34,282 nt of DNA from a candidate division SR1 bacterium (GTDB taxonomy: Bacteria; Patescibacteriota; Gracilibacteria; Absconditabacterales; Absconditicoccaceae). Under the pieces are notes generated by a model. That model saw only the letters and a program-made list of their open reading frames with translations, did no database searches and was not told where the DNA came from. This document shows, piece by piece, positions 30,733 through 34,282 of this stretch. Numbering within the stretch: position 1 is the stretch's first letter; each line of letters opens with the position of its first letter. Made by a program: the position numbers and the translations under genes. The DNA is taken from assembly GCA_025997135.1 (NCBI GenBank), contig BNUE01000005.1:1-34282 (forward strand). The letters run 5' to 3'.

Positions 30733-30924
30733 TGATGTATATGGTTGGTCTTGATGATAAATGCCATAATAAAGGTTTTCCATCTGCCTTTTATGTTCTA
30801 GTTTTTTTGTCATATCTTCCGCGTTTTGACGGATCATTTGTTTCATTTCTACTCAAAACTGATCTAATGTGATATAACCATTAGCCAATAATTCCTCTTT
30901 GGTGGTATTTTCTGTGATGTTCAT
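30706..30924 (-). CDS. 72-aa hypothetical protein
   Basis: Not recognised. MNITENTTKEELLANGYITL, then DQFGVEMKQMIRQNAEDMTK, a charged amphipathic helix and an aromatic tail ending LYFREIRR. Contains one TGA Gly. Coding-like composition and a clean start, but short, and it overlaps the end of the 220-aa gene. The gap 30925-31074 otherwise holds only the next promoter. Confidence 0.5.
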
Positions 30925-31013
30925 TGGATTGAAATAATGGGAATAAAAGATTATTTCACTAGAAATATAGCTATTATTATTACTATTGCAAGAGAAAATT
31001 AGTCCCATTTAAT

Positions 31014-31041
31014 TTGCAAAATCTAGAGAAAAGAGTATACT
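31014..31041 (+). promoter_or_regulatory. Promoter of the 105-aa gene
   Basis: TTGCAA (31014-31019), 16-bp spacer, TATACT (31036-31041); identical to the promoter at 31426 from the -35 through the -10 box. Confidence 0.6.
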
Positions 31042-31074
31042 TGAGTAGAATTTTAGCTTTATAAAAACAAAAAA

Positions 31075-31392
31075 ATGGAAGAAAAAGAAGTGTGAGATGG
31101 TATTATAGATGAAGGAATAAATGTTAAATGTATAATAGCAATTATTCTAATGATTATCTGAATTATTATTTGTTTGCTTTCACCATTACAAGAACAAAAA
31201 TTAATCTGATTCTTTAATCTTATCTCTATATTTTTCTGATTTTTCTTATTTTGACTATGATTTATATTCTATTGTATCCATCCACCTAAATATCTGAAAA
31301 GCAAATTTGGAAGATTCTTAGCTGCATTACCTTTTATCATTGTCGCTATTTTAGTACTTTCTTGATTTATTGCCCATTTAATTTGAGAATAA
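31075..31392 (+). CDS. 105-aa membrane protein (MEEKEV family, copy 1)
   Basis: Starts MEEKEVGDGIIDEGINVKCI, then three hydrophobic helices (IIAIILMIIGIIICLL; FFNLISIFFGFFLFGLGFIF; FLAALPFIIVAILVLSGFIA). Not recognised. It shares promoter, leader and first six residues with the next gene (31484), but the rest differs. Almost all glycines in the helices are TGA. Confidence 0.72.
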
Positions 31393-31396
31393 TTAT

Positions 31397-31467
31397 TTAT
31401 ATTCTGTCAAAAGCCCAATCAAAATTTGCAAAATCTAGAGAAAAGAGTATACTTAACTGATTTTATC
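31397..31467 (+). repeat. 71-bp direct repeat, copy 2
   Basis: Matches 29981-30051 with few differences and carries the promoter of the 118-aa gene. It begins just after the stop of the preceding gene. Confidence 0.85.
31426..31453 (+). promoter_or_regulatory. Promoter of the 118-aa gene
   Basis: TTGCAA (31426-31431), 16-bp spacer, TATACT (31448-31453), 30 bp before the ATG. Confidence 0.6.
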
Positions 31468-31483
31468 TTGATAAAACAAAAAA

Positions 31484-31840
31484 ATGGAAGAAAAAGAAGT
31501 GCAAAACGAAATAGTAATCCCTAAAAACAAGGCAAATTTTTTACTTATCATAAGTGCTATTTGATTTATTTATATTATTATAGATATAGTTTCGTATTAT
31601 TTAGGGAGTAGATTGCAATTACCAATAATATTTTTGTTTTTAGAGTTATCTACACCATTGTTTTTAGTAATTTGGTTTTTTATAAATTTATTCAAAAAAA
31701 ATACAAAAATAAATACGTTCTTTCAAAGACATAAAATTGTTTGTATTTTAATTATAATTTCTTTAGTTTGTTGAGCTTTCATTAGTCTTTTCTATATGTT
31801 TCTTCTTTTAGTAGCCATGTTCTATCCTGCGTTTACTTAA
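31484..31840 (+). CDS. 118-aa membrane protein (MEEKEV family, copy 2)
   Basis: Starts MEEKEVQNEIVIPKNKANFL; three to four hydrophobic helices (LLIISAIGFIYIIIDIVSYY; IIFLFLELSTPLFLVIWFFI; IVCILIIISLVCGAFISLFY). Not recognised. Same 5' region as the 105-aa gene upstream, suggesting duplication of a promoter-plus-start cassette. Confidence 0.72.
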
Positions 31841-31849
31841 ATGATAAAT

Positions 31850-31863
31850 ATGATAATTATCAT
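31850..31863. repeat. 14-bp perfect palindrome upstream of the PilT-KH gene
   Basis: ATGATAATTATCAT, 50 bp before the ATG at 31913; a possible operator. It is AT-rich, so chance is not excluded. Confidence 0.35.
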
Positions 31864-31912
31864 CCTGATTATTACTAAATTCAGCCTTTTATCTCTCTTT
31901 TTTTAAAACACG

Positions 31913-33343
31913 ATGTCAAATACACCTGAAAACACACAAAACTATGCACTCGATCGCTTCTTTGACGAAACGACAATGTCACTTCATCTGAAGGAAGATC
32001 GTCCAATCCTCAGGAAAAAATGATTCCCTGGAAACTGGCAGGCAGTGCTGGATGAAACAGTAATTATGAGCGAACAACTCAAAGAACTTATCGATCAAAT
32101 CTTCACCGAAGCGACCAACCAAAGAGGGAATTTTCTCGAAATCGACAGACAGCTTTCTAAAGTTCTTCAGCTCTGACCATACAGAATTGTGGTAGTTTAT
32201 CCGCCTCTATCTGATGGGCTGGAATTAACTGCGGTGAGACCAGTGAAGAAGACGACAATTGAAGATTATAATCTCAATGAAGAAACATTTGACCTGCTGA
32301 GAAATAGAGCGAAGGGAATCTTGGTATCTGGGGCTCCAGGAAGCGGAAAATCGACTTTCGTTCAAGCACTTGTGGAGGTGTATCATGCTGATCATCATAT
32401 TATCAAAACTATCGAATCGCCTCGTGATCTGATGGTGGATGATGATGTGGTGCAGTATAGTTTTACTCACGGGACACACGATGAAGTCCGCGATATTCTG
32501 TTGCTTTCTCGTCCTGATTACACGATTTATGATGAAGTGAGGAATAAACCTGACTTTGAGCTTTTTAAAGATCTGAGGCTGACGGGAATTGGAATGCTGG
32601 GCGTAATCCATGCAACCAAACCGATCGATAGCATTCAGCGTTTTATCTGATCTATTGAAATGGGTATCATTCCGCAGGTTCTGGACACGGTTATTTTTAT
32701 CGACAAGGGAAAGATTGAGGAGATTCTGGAGCTGGAACTGACGGCGAAAGTGCCTGATGGGATGATGAGTGAGGAGCTTTCTCGTCCCGTGATCAAGGTG
32801 AGTTCTTTCCTGAGCAAAAAACAGCTTTATGAAATCTATACTTTCGGTGAACAAGTGGTGGTGATGCCAATTCCTGAGGGAGGTATGGCTGGGACAGCTG
32901 GCAGTGCTGGCAAGCCTGGAATTCACACATACGCAAAAGAATGAATAGAAAAAAAACTCTGATCAATACTCAATTCTCAGTTCTTCGTGAAAATGAAAGG
33001 CTCAGGAATCGAGCTTTATGTCCCTGAATTCGTGAAATGAAAGATTATCTGAAAGTGAGGAAGTGCAATTATCGAGCTAGAAAAGACGATTTGAGTTTGA
33101 ATTACGGTTAAAACTTTCGATGAGTTGCCTGTGGCTGACGTGAAGACGAGCATTTCAGGCGGTCAGAAGGGTGGACTTTTTATTGCTTTCCCTGATGGAT
33201 GGGAAGATAGAAGTGTTTCGCTCTTGATCGGAGATGAAGTAAAGAAGTTCACGACTGATAGAAATGGGCTTGTGATTCTCAATGATAGGAATGAGGTAAG
33301 GCTGGTGGAAAGGAGAGGTTTTGTGGTAGTAGATGAATGGTAA
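31913..33343 (+). CDS. PilT-type ATPase with KH domain (COG1855-like, no PIN domain)
   Basis: 476 aa. After an N-terminal domain (1-115, ending GPYRIVVVYPPLSDGLELTA) comes a T2SS/T4P/PilT-type ATPase: Walker A SGAPGSGKSTF (140-148), RPDYTIYDEVRNKPDFELFK (Walker B / Asp box region) and MLGVIHATKPIDSIQRFIGS (His box). The C terminus has a KH RNA-binding motif (VKGKIIGKGGSAIIELEK, about 374-391) and a beta-rich end. This order is that of archaeal and CPR proteins of COG1855, which normally carry a PIN nuclease in front; no PIN is seen here. Higher GC than its neighbours, but UGA=Gly is still used at key places (KKGFPG, GKIIGKGG). An RNA-linked rather than pilus role is likely by family. Confidence 0.85.
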
Positions 33344-33379
33344 AAGGAAGTTGTTTTAATTTTTAATAAAAACGAAGAA

Positions 33380-33973
33380 ATGCCAGAAAATCAATCTACA
33401 GGTAACATATTGGATCTTTTGAAACATGTATGGAATGCTATGAGAGGGAAGTTTGGGAAAAGATTGAGTAGAGGGGAATTTATACTTTCTTGTTTATTAT
33501 TAGCAGTAATAGGGCTAATACTTTCTAAATTACGATTTTTATCATGAATAGGATCTACTTTCTTTATGCAAACTTTTTGAGAAGTGCGGTCTCCTTTTCG
33601 GATACCAGTATGAATTTTTGTAATTATTCTTGCTATAAGAAGATTACATGATTTATGAATGCCATGGATATGGATACTTTCTCCAATTGCCCCATTACTA
33701 TTACTTCCTTTTGTTTCGATAAACAATACTCCTGCGAGCCTACTGGTATTTGTGTTTTTGTTATATTTTCTAATCCTAGGTTCATTTAGAATCTGAGTTG
33801 CAACAGGGGTTATTATTTGTTGCTGTAAAAAATGAGATATATGAGATAATAAATATGGTATCGATACTTTAATAGTACAAAAAGAATTTAAAGGATCAAC
33901 ATATATGATATTAGCTGGGATTTTGTTAATATTTGCAATTCTCTTGCAATTTGATTTTTTTTGATTATACTAA
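33380..33973 (+). CDS. DUF805 family membrane protein
   Basis: 197 aa. A short soluble N terminus, then about five TM helices. DUF805 features: RLSRGEFILSCLLLAVIGLI, IRRLHDLGMPWIWILSPIAP (the RRLHDLG-x-W motif) and GDNKYGIDT (the G-N-YG-DP motif). Function unknown for the family. UGA=Gly in both motifs. A poly-Cys loop (VIICCCKK) sits before the last motif. It starts 36 bp after the PilT-KH gene, so possibly co-transcribed, and is followed by a terminator at 34017. Confidence 0.82.
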
Positions 33974-33991
33974 GATTACTTGACAGTAGCT

Positions 33992-34065
33992 CTCTTGAAA
34001 AAGAGGTAGGCGTAATCCCTTATCCGCAAGGATTGAAGGGGTTTTTTAATCTTCAATTCCGCCTA
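33992..34065 (+). ncRNA. Possible structured RNA: two GNRA hairpins and an outer stem
   Basis: CTCTT-GAAA-AAGAG (33992-34005), then TAGGCG (34007-34012) pairing with CGCCTA (34060-34065), enclosing CCCTTATCC-GCAA-GGAT..AAGGG. A second pairing is possible between GGATTGAAG (34030-34038) and CTTCAATTCC (34051-34060), competing with the terminator. It may be only the 3' end of the DUF805 transcript. No known RNA family is recognised. Confidence 0.35.
34017..34047 (+). terminator. Rho-independent terminator after DUF805
   Basis: CCCTT (34017-34021) pairs with AAGGG (34036-34040) and ATCC (34022-34025) with GGAT (34030-34033), with GCAA loop and 2-nt bulge, followed by TTTTTT (34042-34047). Confidence 0.65.
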
Positions 34066-34128
34066 ATCTTAACGTGGATATATCAGTTCCAATCTAGCAT
34101 TGCACCAGTTCAGACAGCAAATTTATCA

Positions 34129-34179
34129 GTGCATTTTGAATTATAATTTTTCGGGGACTAATTTTCAAGCAAAATGCAC
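34129..34179. repeat. 10-bp inverted repeat at the probable IS end
   Basis: GTGCATTTTG (34129-34138) and CAAAATGCAC (34170-34179) are perfect reverse complements, 31 bp apart, just downstream of the transposase stop. A GGTGCAT..GCTTGAA stretch after the gene resembles IS30-family ends, so the element edge probably lies here; the exact terminal repeat cannot be fixed without the other end. Confidence 0.4.
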
Positions 34180-34206
34180 CACAGAGGCAAACTCAGTAGA
34201 TAAGAA

Positions 34207-34282
34207 CTAGATTTCTCAATTTTGATACTTTTTAAACAAGTTTTCAGCACTTTCATAACCTAGAATTTTTCTAGGTTTTTGA
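34207..34282 (-). mobile_element. IS30-family transposase, C-terminal fragment cut by window edge
   Basis: The only frame that fits reads KPRKILGYESAENLFKKYQN-GEI-stop, matching the IS30 transposase C terminus (NxRPRKxLGxxTPxEVF). The 5' part lies beyond base 34282. One TGA Gly before the end. Confidence 0.75.

Noticed and set aside
29981..31467. Repeated promoter units as a CRISPR array
   Set aside because: Only three copies, spaced by whole genes, no regular spacers and no cas genes.
32225..32926. Minus-strand ORF of 233 aa
   Set aside because: Antisense to the PilT-type ATPase, whose Walker motifs are clear.
206..33973. Many genes as frameshifted or nonsense-mutated pseudogenes
   Set aside because: The breaks are all TGA in frame at glycine positions; no frameshifts are needed when UGA is glycine.
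33961..34146. Plus-strand ORF of 61 aa at the right end
   Set aside because: It overlaps the end of DUF805, the terminator hairpin and the IS end; composition does not look coding.

Overview
Reading system and organism. The window only makes sense if UGA is read as glycine. In frame after frame, TGA falls on a glycine that the family requires: P-loops of the ATPases, the FtsW signature near its C terminus, S1, KH and TOPRIM motifs. Under the standard code almost every gene breaks into pieces. Code 25, low GC (about one third), very short intergenic gaps and short proteins point to Absconditabacteria (SR1) or Gracilibacteria, ultra-small host-dependent bacteria. All coordinates below use UGA=Gly, with only TAA and TAG as stops.

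Left part (1-13430). A perfect 110-bp inverted repeat opens the window. Next comes a plus-strand cluster: a glutamate-racemase homologue that has lost its catalytic cysteines, an FtsW/RodA glycosyltransferase and a TIM-barrel protein. On the minus strand a secreted NAGPA-type phosphodiester glycosidase is followed, with 1-bp overlap, by a DNA polymerase III alpha subunit without a PHP domain. Then come an OLD-like ATPase/TOPRIM protein (plus), a membrane-anchored HTH coiled-coil protein and a four-TM holin-like protein (minus), a PSP1/RicT protein and an anchored TPR protein (plus), an RluA-type pseudouridine synthase and tRNA-Leu(GAG) (minus).

Central part (13431-24179). A VirB2/TrbC-like pilin faces a four-gene minus-strand operon of about 9.6 kb: a 1420-aa PKD-repeat surface protein with signal peptide and C-terminal membrane anchor, a 434-aa protein ending in an ADP-ribosyltransferase domain (R, TSCS and ExE motifs all present), a 318-aa Cys/His protein and a 1000-aa protein with hydrophobic Gly-rich segments. 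This is the best candidate for an undescribed system, possibly for attack on or attachment to a host cell. Next to it is a 100-aa gene with its own promoter and terminator.

Right part (24180-34282). Tex (YqgF-HhH-S1 transcription factor) is split into two separate genes by about 2 kb carrying an AAA_14/DUF4143 ATPase and a membrane-anchored DUF2726 protein. Further right are TraX, a 40-aa Thr/Glu-rich peptide gene with strong promoter and terminator, three small genes behind near-identical promoters, a PilT-type ATPase with KH domain (COG1855-like, no PIN), a DUF805 protein, a possible structured RNA/terminator, and an IS30-type transposase C terminus cut by the window edge. A 10-mer, AAAAAGCTGA, recurs on both strands across most of the window far more often than composition predicts.
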